From Candidatus Gastranaerophilales bacterium (GTDB lineage Bacteria; Cyanobacteriota; Vampirovibrionia; Gastranaerophilales; Gastranaerophilaceae): 64,000 nucleotides of DNA. Positions 53,360 through 62,492 of this stretch are shown piece by piece. A program made the position numbers and the translations under genes. Below the pieces are notes generated by a model. That model ran no database searches and was not told where the DNA came from. It saw only the letters and a list, made by a program, of their open reading frames with translations. Each line of letters starts with the position of its first letter. Within the stretch, counting starts at the first letter, position 1. The stretch is from the NCBI GenBank assembly GCA_944326555.1, contig CALVEK010000004.1, positions 54,787-118,786 of the forward strand. Direction: 5' to 3'.

Positions 53360-54717
53360 ACAGATTCGGTAACAACTTTTATTGAATCATAAGCAATTTG
53401 TGTAAGCTCTTCTATTTGTGCCTCCGTAATAACAAGCGGGGGCATAAAGTATATTACGTTACCGATGGGACGAAGTATGGCTCCTCTTTTCATAGCTTCC
53501 AAAAAGACTTTGTGTCCCACACGCTCAGTGAATTTGTAAGGTTCTTTGGTTTCTCTGTTGCGAACCATTTCCACTGCGCCAACCATACCAATATGTCTTA
53601 TATCGCCAACATGAGAAAGATTTTTAAACTTTTGCAAGGATTGTTTAAACACATCAGCCTTAAACGGTAAATGCTCAATTATTTTTGCTTCTTCCATTAT
53701 TTTTAGAGTTTCTACAGCAACCGCACACGCTATAGGATTACCTGTAAAGCTATGCCCGTGGTAAAAAGTCTTTAGCGAAGAAAAATCATCATAAAAAGCA
53801 CTATAAATTTTATCTGTGGTAACAGTAGCAGCCAACGGCACATAACCTGCTGTTATTCCTTTTGCGACACAAAAAATATCAGGCTTTATTCTGGCATGTT
53901 CAAAGGCAAAATATTTTCCTGTCCTGCCAAACGCCATAGCAACTTCATCATCAATAAGAAGAACATCATATTCATCACAAATAATACGCAGCCTGTTCAA
54001 ATATTCGGCAGGATAGACTCTCATGCCTGCGGCTCCTTGAACTAACGGTTCAACAATAATCGCCGCAATCTCATTATGATGTTCTTTAAAAAGTTTAACT
54101 ACATCTTTTAGACAATCTATATTACAACTGTTCTGCTTGCAACCCTTAGGACATCTATAACAATAAGGAGCGGGTACTTTTATTGTTTCAAAAACAAGAG
54201 GATTAAAAATCTTTTTATAAATATCAATTCCACCAACGGATACAGAACCAAGAGTATCTCCATGGTAAGAATCAGTCATTGATACAAAATATCTTTTTTG
54301 AGGCTGTCCTTTTTGATACCAGTATTGGTAAGCCATTTTTATAGCCACTTCTACTGCAGTTGAGCCATCATCAGAATAGAAGACCTTAGAGAAAGGTTCC
54401 CCGGCCAACTTTACCAACCTCTCGGCAAGCTCTATAGCAGGTTTATGTGTAAAATCAGCAAGCAGAACATGTTCTATTTTATTAGCTTGTTCTGTCAACA
54501 CATTATTTAACCTTGGTACCGAATGCCCCAAAGTATTAACCCACCAGGAAGATACTCCATCAATATATCTTTTTCCGTCTGTATCATACAGATATATTCC
54601 CTCACCACGTTCTATGAGTGTCGGCTTATAATTATCACCCTCATACTGTTTCATTTGCGTATCAGGATGCCATACATATTTCAAATCTTTTTGTATCCAA
54701 CTTTCTGTATCTGTCAT
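53356..54717 (-). CDS. bioA: Adenosylmethionine-8-amino-7-oxononanoate aminotransferase
   Basis: PLP enzyme of biotin synthesis that makes DAPA. 453 residues. Start region VWHPDTQMKQYE and DGVSSWWVNTLGH, gating Tyr in DSYHGDTLG, PLP Asp in LLIDDEVAMAFGRTG, PLP Lys in VAKGITAGYVPLAA. A Cys-rich loop (CYRCPKGCKQNSCNIDC) is common in this branch. No other bio gene is near, so the pathway may be dispersed or incomplete. Confidence 0.93.
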   Translation of the reverse strand: MTDTESWIQKDLKYVWHPDTQMKQYEGDNYKPTLIERGEGIYLYDTDGKRYIDGVSSWWVNTLGHSVPRLNNVLTEQANKIEHVLLADFTHKPAIELAERLVKLAGEPFSKVFYSDDGSTAVEVAIKMAYQYWYQKGQPQKRYFVSMTDSYHGDTLGSVSVGGIDIYKKIFNPLVFETIKVPAPYCYRCPKGCKQNSCNIDCLKDVVKLFKEHHNEIAAIIVEPLVQGAAGMRVYPAEYLNRLRIICDEYDVLLIDDEVAMAFGRTGKYFAFEHARIKPDIFCVAKGITAGYVPLAATVTTDKIYSAFYDDFSSLKTFYHGHSFTGNPIACAVAVETLKIMEEAKIIEHLPFKADVFKQSLQKFKNLSHVGDIRHIGMVGAVEMVRNRETKEPYKFTERVGHKVFLEAMKRGAILRPIGNVIYFMPPLVITEAQIEELTQIAYDSIKVVTESV

Positions 54718-54848
54718 AATTACCTCGCCTGTATTTTATTTAATGTTAAAACAAAAATAAATAAATTATAGAAAAGCATAAAAAAAAGTAGTAGATAAGT
54801 TTGTAAAATTATTAAAAAGGCATACAAACCAATATCAGATATCATTGT

Positions 54849-54888
54849 AAAAAAATCTGCCACAAATTAAACAACTGCGGCAGATTTT
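54849..54888 (-). terminator. Terminator of the M29 aminopeptidase gene
   Basis: AAATCTGCC (54853-54861) pairs with GGCAGATTT (54879-54887); TTTTTTTAC follows in the minus direction. Confidence 0.85.
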
Positions 54889-54922
54889 CAGTAAAATTTA
54901 TATCAAACAGTTTTGTCTTTAC

Positions 54923-56026
54923 TTAAATAACAAACTTTCCGTCCTTGTAAATAAGTACGTCATCGGCATATATTTCCGAACCGTTTTTCATGTTTTTAAT
55001 CAAATCCCAATGCAGACCTGATTGATTTTTACCGCCAGCCTCAGGATAAGAAGCACCCAATGCCATATGTATTGCACCGCCTATTTTTTCATCAAACAAA
55101 ATGTTACCGGTAATCTCTTGAATCATTGTATTAGTACCAATTGCAATCTCTCCGACAAATTTGGCACCCTCATCCATATTAATCATATTAAGAAAATAAT
55201 CTTCGCCTTTTTCGGCTGTTGCTTCAACAACTTTACCATTTTCCAAACGTAATCTGACTTTTTGAGCTTCATTGCCTCTATATATTTGAGGAAAATCAAA
55301 ATAAATTGTTCCATTTGCACTATCTTCCACAGGAGAAGTATAAATTTCGCCATCAGGAAAATTACACTGACCTGAACAATTTAGCCATTTTCTTCCTGTA
55401 GTATCAAACGTAATATCTGTTTCTTCACCGATTATATGCAATTTTGTAGTCTTGTTGAGATAATCAGCCAACCTTTGCTGCTCTTTATCAATTTCTTTCC
55501 ACTTTGCAACAGGGTCATCAAGATTCAAATAACAAGCGTTAATTAAAAATTCTGTATAATCTTCCAAAGACATTCTTGCTTCCTGAGCCAATGCATTAGT
55601 AGGAAAATCAGCAATAACCCACTTTAATTCACCATCTGCAGAACGTTTAAGCATTTTGTTTGACAGTTCTCTTGTAGCGGCAGAACGTTTTGCCATTTTT
55701 TGAGAATCGGCTTTTGCCATAGACTTTGTATTTGTCGGTGCACCTATAGAAATCAATACATCAGCTTTTTCATACTCAAGCTCTGACATCGGATCAATAT
55801 ATTCAAGCTGTTCATCTGTTGCATATTTAATAAAGGTTTCGGACAATCCGTCAACAGAAATTCTAACAACAGGATTAGCTCCCTTTAAAAGGACTTGCTT
55901 ATATATTTCTTTTATTAACGGTTGTGCCTCAGAACTTGTTGCCCTTATGACAACCAAATCATTTTTCTTAACACCTGTTGAGTATTCAACAAGGACTTTT
56001 GCATATTTTTCCCATAATTTATTCAT
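54923..56026 (-). CDS. M29-family (AmpS/AP-T-type) metallo-aminopeptidase
   Basis: 367 residues. Start MNKLWEKYAKVLVEYSTGVKK. The active-site segments FPDGEIYTSPVEDSANG, FVGEIAIGTNT, IHMALGASYPEAGG and SGLHWDLIK carry the Glu, Glu, His, Tyr, His and Asp residues conserved in M29 peptidases. Cytoplasmic peptide turnover. Single-gene unit with its own terminator. Confidence 0.93.
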   Translation of the reverse strand: MNKLWEKYAKVLVEYSTGVKKNDLVVIRATSSEAQPLIKEIYKQVLLKGANPVVRISVDGLSETFIKYATDEQLEYIDPMSELEYEKADVLISIGAPTNTKSMAKADSQKMAKRSAATRELSNKMLKRSADGELKWVIADFPTNALAQEARMSLEDYTEFLINACYLNLDDPVAKWKEIDKEQQRLADYLNKTTKLHIIGEETDITFDTTGRKWLNCSGQCNFPDGEIYTSPVEDSANGTIYFDFPQIYRGNEAQKVRLRLENGKVVEATAEKGEDYFLNMINMDEGAKFVGEIAIGTNTMIQEITGNILFDEKIGGAIHMALGASYPEAGGKNQSGLHWDLIKNMKNGSEIYADDVLIYKDGKFVI

Positions 56027-56097
56027 GTTATATACCTCACATTCAAATATTAAGACTTAAACATTATAGTATTTATTTAAAAACAGGTAAATAAGAC

Positions 56098-56125
56098 AAA
56101 GAGTCGGTTATGATACCGACTCTTT
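56098..56125 (-). terminator. Terminator of the lipid A operon
   Basis: AAAGAGTCGGT (56098-56108) pairs with ACCGACTCTTT (56115-56125); T-rich sequence follows in the minus direction. Confidence 0.8.
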
Positions 56126-56147
56126 GTATACTATATAACTAAAAAAT

Positions 56148-56936
56148 TTAGCACATTGTATTTTCTGCTTTTCTTAAGGTAATTCCTCTCTTTGATTCAC
56201 GTATAAACTGTACAAACTTTTGTACATATTCATCTTGAGGAACTTCCTGTTCAATGACATCACAAGCCTTTGTGATTAGGTATTTTTCAGACTTAAGAAT
56301 TTTAAGAGCCTCTTTTAAATGGTCTCTAACCTCTTGAGGTATGCCACGTCTTTTAAGCCCGATAGCATTAATACCATGTGGTATTGGCGGACGACCTTCA
56401 CCTTTAACATAAGGCAAACAGTCCATTCTTGCAGCTGAGAATCCGCTTATAATGCACATTTCACCAATTCTGACATTTTGGTGAAACACACTCATACCAC
56501 CTAAAAAAGCACCTTTTCCAACATGACAATGACCGCCAAGTGTAGCCAAATTAGCCATAATAACTTCATCCGCTAACACACAGTTGTGAGCAACATGGGT
56601 AGATGTCATCAACATACATCTGTCTCCAACAATTGTAGCATCACCCTCAGTAGCAGCTCTGTTGACAGTTGCATACTCTTTTATTATGCAATTTTTGCCG
56701 ATTATTGACTTTGTTGGTTCATTTTTGTAACCCAAATCCTGTGGAGCAGTACCAATACTTGCAAATGGAGAGATAATAGTTCCATCACCAATTTCACAGT
56801 ATTCCAAATAGGCATTAGGCATAATAGTTACATTATCACCTATTTTTACTCCATTACCAATTATCGCATTTGCGCCAATTGTAACATTTTGACCAATGAT
56901 AGCGTCATCCGCAATTATTGCTCTTTTATCAATCAT
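56148..56936 (-). CDS. lpxA: UDP-N-acetylglucosamine acyltransferase LpxA
   Basis: First step of lipid A synthesis. 262 residues, left-handed beta helix built of hexapeptide repeats (IIADDAIIGQNVTIGANAII), catalytic His in THVAHNCVL, and the family end GLKRRGIPQEV. Last gene of lpxD-lpxC-fabZ-lpxA; starts 11 bases after the fabZ stop. Confidence 0.96.
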   Translation of the reverse strand: MIDKRAIIADDAIIGQNVTIGANAIIGNGVKIGDNVTIMPNAYLEYCEIGDGTIISPFASIGTAPQDLGYKNEPTKSIIGKNCIIKEYATVNRAATEGDATIVGDRCMLMTSTHVAHNCVLADEVIMANLATLGGHCHVGKGAFLGGMSVFHQNVRIGEMCIISGFSAARMDCLPYVKGEGRPPIPHGINAIGLKRRGIPQEVRDHLKEALKILKSEKYLITKACDVIEQEVPQDEYVQKFVQFIRESKRGITLRKAENTMC

Positions 56937-56947
56937 CGATTAATCTC

Positions 56948-57403
56948 CTATACAACAGAAAAAATCATATCAGCAGACATTGCAAGTTGTCCGTCAACCA
57001 TAGCTTTTCCTTGAGCCTTAATGATAGGACCTTTAACCTTTGTAAGTTCTACTTCCATATCAAGTCTGTCGCCGGGACGAACGATTCTTTTGAATCTGCA
57101 ATTATCAATACCTGCATATACAACGAGTTTGCCTTTATATTCAGGAACAGTCATCAATATGCCAGCACCAAGTTGAGCCAATGCTTCAGCTTGTAAAACA
57201 CCGGGCATAATAGGATTACCTGGGAAATGTCCTTGGAAGAACGGCTCATTAAATGTTAAATTCTTATACCCTTTAGAATACTTTCCGGGAACACATTCTG
57301 TAATTCTGTCAACAAGTAAAAAAGGATATCTGTGCGGAATCATGCTCATGATTTCCATCACATCAAACTTTAATGGTTGTTCTGTAGAATTTTGTTCAGT
57401 CAT
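56948..57403 (-). CDS. fabZ: 3-hydroxyacyl-ACP dehydratase FabZ
   Basis: 151 residues, hotdog fold. IMSMIPHRYPFLLVDRI with the catalytic His, GHFPGNPIMPGVLQAEALAQ with the Glu. Shares the 3-hydroxyacyl-ACP pool with LpxA and LpxD, which explains its position inside the lipid A operon. Confidence 0.97.
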   Translation of the reverse strand: MTEQNSTEQPLKFDVMEIMSMIPHRYPFLLVDRITECVPGKYSKGYKNLTFNEPFFQGHFPGNPIMPGVLQAEALAQLGAGILMTVPEYKGKLVVYAGIDNCRFKRIVRPGDRLDMEVELTKVKGPIIKAQGKAMVDGQLAMSADMIFSVV

Positions 57404-57428
57404 TTATAACTCCTCTTCAAATCTATTA

Positions 57429-58244
57429 CTAATTTTCTCTTTTTATTTTGTCTTTTAAAATTTTAGCAACTTTAACATGCACAGCATGACCTGCTTCTTT
57501 AACAATAACTTCTGCCTTTAAGTCCATAGGGTTAAAGCCAGTTAGGTAAAAATCACCGATTAAATCCAATATCTTATGTTTTACAGGTTCAAAATCGCTT
57601 TTTAACTCAGTTGTATAACCGGTATCTGTCATACCAACTGTATTTTCAATGCTTACTCCTCTTGCATATCCTGCGGCTTGTAGCATTTCAAGTTCTTTTA
57701 AATATCCAAAAGTTCTGGCTTCAACAATCTCAGATATTTTGTCTTTTTCTAAAGAAACCCATCTGTGATTTAATTCAGGATGATTAAAATTAACACTGTA
57801 CGTAACTTTAAATTCATCAGAAGGCAAAACAACAAGGTGTGTCTTTCCATTTACGTAAGTAACAGGCTCTGTCAGAACATAAGATTCTGATGACTTGTTA
57901 CCAGCCTTTTCAAAGATTTCTACCCATTCTGCAGAACCACCGCCCAAGATAGGCATCTCAAAATGAGAAAGATAAACATCTATAGCATCTATATGACATA
58001 TAGCACAAGCTGCCATAAAGTGTTCTATCAACATAACTTTTATATCTTGATTACCGATAACAGTACAATGTTCTGTAGATACAACATTATCAACACTCGC
58101 TTCAACAACCTTATCACCAAGATGAAAGCGAATACCTTTAACATCAGACGGAACAAGTTTCGCGGTACAATCAAGACCGGTCATCAAGCCTTTTGATGTA
58201 ACTTCAGTCTCACTCAAAATAGTATTAACAGCAGTCATGTTCAT
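57429..58244 (-). CDS. lpxC: UDP-3-O-acyl-N-acetylglucosamine deacetylase LpxC
   Basis: Zinc deacetylase, the committed step of lipid A synthesis. 271 residues. Zinc ligands in LIEHFMAACAI (His) and HKILDLIGDFYLTGF (His and Asp). The start ATG shares one base with the lpxD stop (TAATG), so translation is coupled. Met3 is a possible alternative start. Confidence 0.96.
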   Translation of the reverse strand: MNMTAVNTILSETEVTSKGLMTGLDCTAKLVPSDVKGIRFHLGDKVVEASVDNVVSTEHCTVIGNQDIKVMLIEHFMAACAICHIDAIDVYLSHFEMPILGGGSAEWVEIFEKAGNKSSESYVLTEPVTYVNGKTHLVVLPSDEFKVTYSVNFNHPELNHRWVSLEKDKISEIVEARTFGYLKELEMLQAAGYARGVSIENTVGMTDTGYTTELKSDFEPVKHKILDLIGDFYLTGFNPMDLKAEVIVKEAGHAVHVKVAKILKDKIKREN

Positions 58245-59332
58245 TATTGTTCCCCTTGTTCAAATGATTCTAAGAGATGCTCATACTTTTTGAATTTGCT
58301 TACAGCTTCTTCGGCAGATTTTAACATCTTCAACTGTTTAATAAAGTCTTTTCTTGGAACAGCAGGAGCACCAATGATAATAGATTTTTCAGGGAACGAT
58401 TTTGTAACACCTGCTTTTGCCATAATAATAGAATCAGACCCGATTTCCAAATGGTCTGCCAAACCTGCCTGACCAGCAATAACGACTCTATCACCAATCT
58501 TACAACTACCTGCCAATCCAACTTGAGAAACTATCATACAAGCTCCGCCAACTTTGCAGTTATGACCGATTTGAACTAGGTTATCAATCTTTGTCTGAGG
58601 ACCAATAACGGTATTTTCGATAGTTCCTCTGTCAATACAAGTATTTGCACCTATTTCAACATCATCTTCGATAACTACTCCGCCAATTGAAGGTATCTTA
58701 TAGACTTTCTGCTTAGTATTAGCTTCCTTAACAGCGCCCTCTTTTCTTGCTTGTTCAATTACATCGGGATTTTCTGTTACAAAACTGAATCCGTCAGCAC
58801 CGATACTTACACCGTGCTGCAATATTACTCTATTACCTATTTTTGAACAATCACCTATATTTACACCTGCATGGAACAAACAATTATCCCCAATTATACA
58901 ATTTTTGCCGATGTAGATATTTGCCAATAGTTTTGTGTTATTACCAATTACAGAATTTCTTGAAATAACTACATTTGGACCTATTGATACATTTTCACCA
59001 ATCTTGGCATCAGGGTGAATAACAGCACTAGGATGAATTCCTATAGGAGCATCCGGAGCATCATAGAAAAGATGCAATAACTTCATCATAGCAAGTCTTG
59101 GTCTTTCTACCTCAATTGTAGAAATATGTTCAAAATTAACACCCAGAGGAACCAATGCAACTTTTGCTTTAGTTTTTGCTAAATTTTCAATTTCTTCTTC
59201 TGATAAAGCAAGAGCCAAAGCATTCTCGTCAGCCAAAAGCGGTGGTCTTAACTTATCTATTGAAGCATCTTCTACCTTAGTAAGAATTCCGCCTACGATT
59301 TCTGTTATTTCCTCTATTCTGTAAGTTTTCAT
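58244..59332 (-). CDS. lpxD: UDP-3-O-acylglucosamine N-acyltransferase LpxD
   Basis: 362 residues from the ATG at 59332 ([15 protein letters not shown]), fixed by AAGGAG seven bases upstream; the longer frame has none. N-terminal uridine-binding domain, then hexapeptide beta helix, catalytic His in [11 protein letters not shown], and GIPSIGG-type [20 protein letters not shown]. First gene of the operon. The divergent gene at 59510 shares its upstream region with GTATATAC sites. Confidence 0.96.
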   Translation of the reverse strand: MKTYRIEEITEIVGGILTKVEDASIDKLRPPLLADENALALALSEEEIENLAKTKAKVALVPLGVNFEHISTIEVERPRLAMMKLLHLFYDAPDAPIGIHPSAVIHPDAKIGENVSIGPNVVISRNSVIGNNTKLLANIYIGKNCIIGDNCLFHAGVNIGDCSKIGNRVILQHGVSIGADGFSFVTENPDVIEQARKEGAVKEANTKQKVYKIPSIGGVVIEDDVEIGANTCIDRGTIENTVIGPQTKIDNLVQIGHNCKVGGACMIVSQVGLAGSCKIGDRVVIAGQAGLADHLEIGSDSIIMAKAGVTKSFPEKSIIIGAPAVPRKDFIKQLKMLKSAEEAVSKFKKYEHLLESFEQGEQ

Positions 59333-59445
59333 CTCTCTACTCCTTAAACTAGTTATGTTCATTCTAATACCATTAGAAAAAAAATACAAAAAAATTTATA
59401 TATTTTTAATAATAAATAATGTAAACATTATGTAACATTTTAATA

Positions 59446-59486
59446 GTATATACGCAATTTTTAAAAAGTATATACCTTTATATATA
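59446..59486 (+). promoter_or_regulatory. Tandem GTATATAC sites and TTTATATATA element upstream of 59510
   Basis: Perfect palindromes at 59446-59453 and 59468-59475, 22 bp apart, then CTTTATATATATACAAGA. This is the third copy of the composite seen at 3867 and 11386, here in front of a protein gene. Confidence 0.6.
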
Positions 59487-59509
59487 TACAAGATATAAAG
59501 GAGCAAAAA

Positions 59510-59782
59510 ATGTCAATCAATCCGGCAGGCAACGCAAATAATAATAGAGGCGGAAATGGTCAATTCAGACCACTCCTTAGAAAAGCTCAACAAGAAAATA
59601 AATTACAAGCAAGCCTTGCTATTCTTGATAAAAAAGATATAAGAATGAGATTTAAAAATTCAAGAGACCCTCTATACATTGCTTTTGATTACATTGACAA
59701 AAGACCTGTACAAGAGCTCGCAGTAGAATTCGTAAAAGATTCATTATTCGATATAGTAAACTTCATTTCAGGTGGAAATTAA
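59510..59782 (+). CDS. Small hypothetical protein under a GTATATAC promoter
   Basis: 90 residues with a strong AAGGAG site. The first ~25 residues are Asn/Gly-rich and probably disordered (MSINPAGNANNNRGGNG). The rest is a small helical domain: KAQQENKLQASLAILDKKD, then DPLYIAFDYIDKR and VQELAVEFVKDSLFDIV. No signal peptide, no known family. Ends in a terminator shared with convergent nth. Confidence 0.65.
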   Translation: MSINPAGNANNNRGGNGQFRPLLRKAQQENKLQASLAILDKKDIRMRFKNSRDPLYIAFDYIDKRPVQELAVEFVKDSLFDIVNFISGGN

Positions 59783-59812
59783 AAAAGACTGATTTAAAAT
59801 CAGTCTTTTTTA
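59781..59812. terminator. Bidirectional terminator between the 59510 gene and nth
   Basis: AAGACTGAT (59785-59793) pairs with ATCAGTCTT (59799-59807), with A and T runs on the two sides. The last codons of nth lie inside the stem. Confidence 0.85.
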
Positions 59813-60456
59813 TTTGTTTTATTAAATTCGCAATATTCTTTTACCGGACATGAAGCACACATAGGACGCTGAGGTTTACAGTGATTCTGCCCAAAGGTAA
59901 CAAGTATAGTATTTATATCCAGCCAATATTTTTCAGGCAGCAACTTTCTTAGTGCAAACTCCGTTTCTTCAGGTGTTTTGGTTTTTACCCATCCTAATCT
60001 GTTAGATATTCTATGGACATGAACATCCACGCATATTGCAGGAATACCAAACCCCTTGGCAAGAACAAGATTAGCCGTTTTTCTTCCAACTCCTTTAAAT
60101 TTCACAAGTTCCTCGATAGAATCAGGAACTTTTCCATCGTACTTTTCAACAAGAATACGAGAAATCTCCAAAATTTGCTTTGCTTTATTTTTATAGAAAC
60201 CGACAGGATAAATTGCCTTTGCCAATGTATCCTCATCTATATTCAAAAAATCATCAGGTTTTGTTCCAAGTTCCAACATTCTTAAAGAACAAGGATAAGT
60301 TGTTAGGTCGTTTGTGCGAAGACTCAATATACAACAAATAAGTACTTTAAAAGGATCATGAAAATGCTCCATCATCTTCACAAACTCTCGTTGAGGGAAA
60401 TTAGCTTCCTTAATTCCTTTTATGACCTTATCAATATTATCTAATGTTTTACTCAT
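59800..60456 (-). CDS. nth: Endonuclease III
   Basis: Base-excision DNA glycosylase/AP lyase for oxidised pyrimidines. 218 residues from the ATG at 60456; the frame reaches a TTG at 60471 that lies upstream of the -10 box. Helix-hairpin-helix KFKGVGRKTANLVLAKGF with the catalytic Lys, Asp in VDVHVHRISNRLGW, and the iron-sulfur site in HCKPQRPMCASCPVKEYC. Confidence 0.96.
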   Translation of the reverse strand: MSKTLDNIDKVIKGIKEANFPQREFVKMMEHFHDPFKVLICCILSLRTNDLTTYPCSLRMLELGTKPDDFLNIDEDTLAKAIYPVGFYKNKAKQILEISRILVEKYDGKVPDSIEELVKFKGVGRKTANLVLAKGFGIPAICVDVHVHRISNRLGWVKTKTPEETEFALRKLLPEKYWLDINTILVTFGQNHCKPQRPMCASCPVKEYCEFNKTNKKD

Positions 60457-60468
60457 ATTTTTATTATA
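60457..60468 (-). promoter_or_regulatory. -10 box placed for a leaderless nth transcript
   Basis: TATAAT (minus strand 60463-60468), six bases, ATG. It directly follows the ferredoxin terminator, so nth must have its own promoter here. Confidence 0.6.
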
Positions 60469-60473
60469 CAAAA

Positions 60474-60501
60474 ACGATTCCTACTATAAAGCAGGAATCG
60501 T
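60474..60501 (-). terminator. Terminator of the ferredoxin gene
   Basis: ACGATTCCT (60474-60482) pairs with AGGAATCGT (60493-60501); TTTTG follows in the minus direction. Confidence 0.85.
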
Positions 60502-60522
60502 TTTTTTCATATCTTTTATCGA

Positions 60523-60702
60523 TTATTCTTCAACTTCGATAACGCCTACAGGGCAAGATTCTGCAGCTTCTTTAACGCAATCTTCGTTATCAGCAATAGC
60601 AGCTTCATTAACTACAGCAGTATCTTCGATTGAAAAAACTGCATCACAAACTGATTCGCAAGCACCGCAAGCTATGCATCCATCATTAATTTTTACTTTC
60701 AT
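60523..60702 (-). CDS. Single [4Fe-4S] ferredoxin
   Basis: 59 residues, translated by hand: MKVKINDGCIACGACESVC start and SCPVGVIEVEE end. Cys9, Cys12, Cys15 and Cys50 bind one cluster. Cys19 and Cys42 fit the disulfide of Thermotoga-type ferredoxins, and the length is the same. Acidic electron carrier, e.g. for radical SAM or pyruvate oxidation enzymes. Good AAGGAG site; own terminator. Confidence 0.93.
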   Translation of the reverse strand: MKVKINDGCIACGACESVCDAVFSIEDTAVVNEAAIADNEDCVKEAAESCPVGVIEVEE

Positions 60703-60845
60703 GTTTTTCTCCTTTTATAAATTTATAAAATAGGGGGGACTCCCTACATTTGTTTATTATACAAAAAAATAGAAAAAATACATAGCCAATTAAATTAAGA
60801 AGTGTAAATAAAATTAGCTAAAATAATTGTATCATATTTTAAGAA

Positions 60846-61508
60846 TTAGCAATCAGTTTTACCGGAAGTTGTTATATTCAACTGTTCTTTAATTTCGGCA
60901 ACTTCATACGTTAACCTGTTAAGCTGACATTTTACGGGGTCAGGCATCCTGTTATGCTGAAGTTGACCGTTGACTACTACCCTTTGATGAACAACTCTTC
61001 CCGGAATACCAACAACTGTACAATCAGCAGGGACATCATCCACAACAACCGAACCTGCACCTATTCTGGAATTTTTACCTATTGTTAAATTACCAAGGAC
61101 CTTAGCTCCTGCTCCTACAATAACGTTATCTTCCAATGTAGGGTGTCTTTTGCCATGTTCTTTACCTGTACCGCCTAAGGTTACACCCTGATAAAGAAGA
61201 ACATCGTCTCCTATATAAGTAGTTTCTCCAATTACAACGCCCATACCATGGTCAATAAAGAATCTTCTACCTATTCTTGCTCCAGGGTGAATTTCAATAC
61301 CTGTGAATACCCTACTCCAGTATGAAATAAGTCGAGGGATAACAGGAATCCCCCAGTATCTTAACTTATGAGCGATTCTATGAGCTATCAATGCGTGCAA
61401 TCCGGGATAGCACAAGAAAACCTCTACAATGTTGTTCGCTGCCGGGTCTTTTTCATAAATTGTCTTTATATCTTCTTTTATCTGGCTTAGTGCACGTTTA
61501 AATAGCAT
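60846..61508 (-). CDS. cysE: Serine O-acetyltransferase
   Basis: Acetylates serine for cysteine synthesis. 220 residues from the ATG at 61508 ([13 protein letters not shown]), with AGAGG upstream; the longer frame lies inside cysK. Hexapeptide helix with [38 protein letters not shown] segment and C-terminal tail. Starts 16 bases after cysK, its partner in the cysteine synthase complex. Confidence 0.95.
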   Translation of the reverse strand: MLFKRALSQIKEDIKTIYEKDPAANNIVEVFLCYPGLHALIAHRIAHKLRYWGIPVIPRLISYWSRVFTGIEIHPGARIGRRFFIDHGMGVVIGETTYIGDDVLLYQGVTLGGTGKEHGKRHPTLEDNVIVGAGAKVLGNLTIGKNSRIGAGSVVVDDVPADCTVVGIPGRVVHQRVVVNGQLQHNRMPDPVKCQLNRLTYEVAEIKEQLNITTSGKTDC

Positions 61509-61524
61509 TTTTACCTCTGTATAA

Positions 61525-62478
61525 CTACATAGATTTTCCTGTAACCAATTCACCCAAAGGCGTAGACAAGTATCTTTCGCCATAATCACAAGTCATTGCA
61601 ACTATGAGTTTGTCTTTGTATTCTTGTTTTTTAGAAAGTTCTAAAGCGGCATAAACATTTGCACCCGAAGAAATTCCACAGAATATCCCCTCTTTTTTAG
61701 CCAAAGAAACAGCTGTTTTGATAGAATTATGAGAAGACACTGTAATTACCTTATCAATATATTCAAGGTTAAGATTCTGAGGAACAAAATTTGCACCAAT
61801 TCCCTGAATAGAATGTGGACCAGAAATACCTTTTGAGACAAGAGGACTTTCCTCTGGTTCAATTGCTATAATCTCTATGTTTTTATTAAAAGATTTCAAT
61901 GCTTTTCCAACACCTGAAACTATACCACCAGTACCAAAAGAAGCAACGAACACATCAATTTTGCCGTCTGTGTCCTTTATGATTTCTTGTGCTGTTGTTT
62001 TTTCGTGCACCAAAGGATTTGCAGGATTTGAAAACTGAGACGGCATAAAACTTTTTTCAAAATGATCTGCAGCTCTCATAGCAGCATTTACAGCACCTTT
62101 CATTCCTTCTTCAGCAGGCGTCAACACTAAATCTGCACCATAAGCAGAGAGCATTTTTCTTCTTTCTACACTCATGCTTTCAGGCATAGTCAATACAAGT
62201 TTGTAACCTTTAACTGCACATACCAAAGCAAGACCAATACCGGTATTACCGCTCGTTGGTTCAATAATTACTGTATCTTTGTCAATTAAGCCTTTTTTTT
62301 CGGCATCTTCAATCATGCTTATTGCAGCTCTGTCTTTAACAGAATTACCCGGATTGAAATACTCAAGTTTTACAACTACATCAGCATACCCGTCATTTAG
62401 TTTATTCAATCTCACCAATGGAGTATTGCCAATAAGTTCGAGAATATTCTCTTTTATATTTGCCTTAATTTTTTCCAT
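61525..62478 (-). CDS. cysK: Cysteine synthase A (O-acetylserine sulfhydrylase)
   Basis: 317 residues, PLP enzyme. PLP Lys in [11 protein letters not shown], substrate loop [13 protein letters not shown], phosphate-binding [12 protein letters not shown]. Middle gene of tyrS-cysK-cysE; gaps of 14 and 16 bases mean one transcript. The tyrS linkage has no obvious functional reason. Confidence 0.96.
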   Translation of the reverse strand: MEKIKANIKENILELIGNTPLVRLNKLNDGYADVVVKLEYFNPGNSVKDRAAISMIEDAEKKGLIDKDTVIIEPTSGNTGIGLALVCAVKGYKLVLTMPESMSVERRKMLSAYGADLVLTPAEEGMKGAVNAAMRAADHFEKSFMPSQFSNPANPLVHEKTTAQEIIKDTDGKIDVFVASFGTGGIVSGVGKALKSFNKNIEIIAIEPEESPLVSKGISGPHSIQGIGANFVPQNLNLEYIDKVITVSSHNSIKTAVSLAKKEGIFCGISSGANVYAALELSKKQEYKDKLIVAMTCDYGERYLSTPLGELVTGKSM

Positions 62479-62492
62479 TATATCTACCTTAT

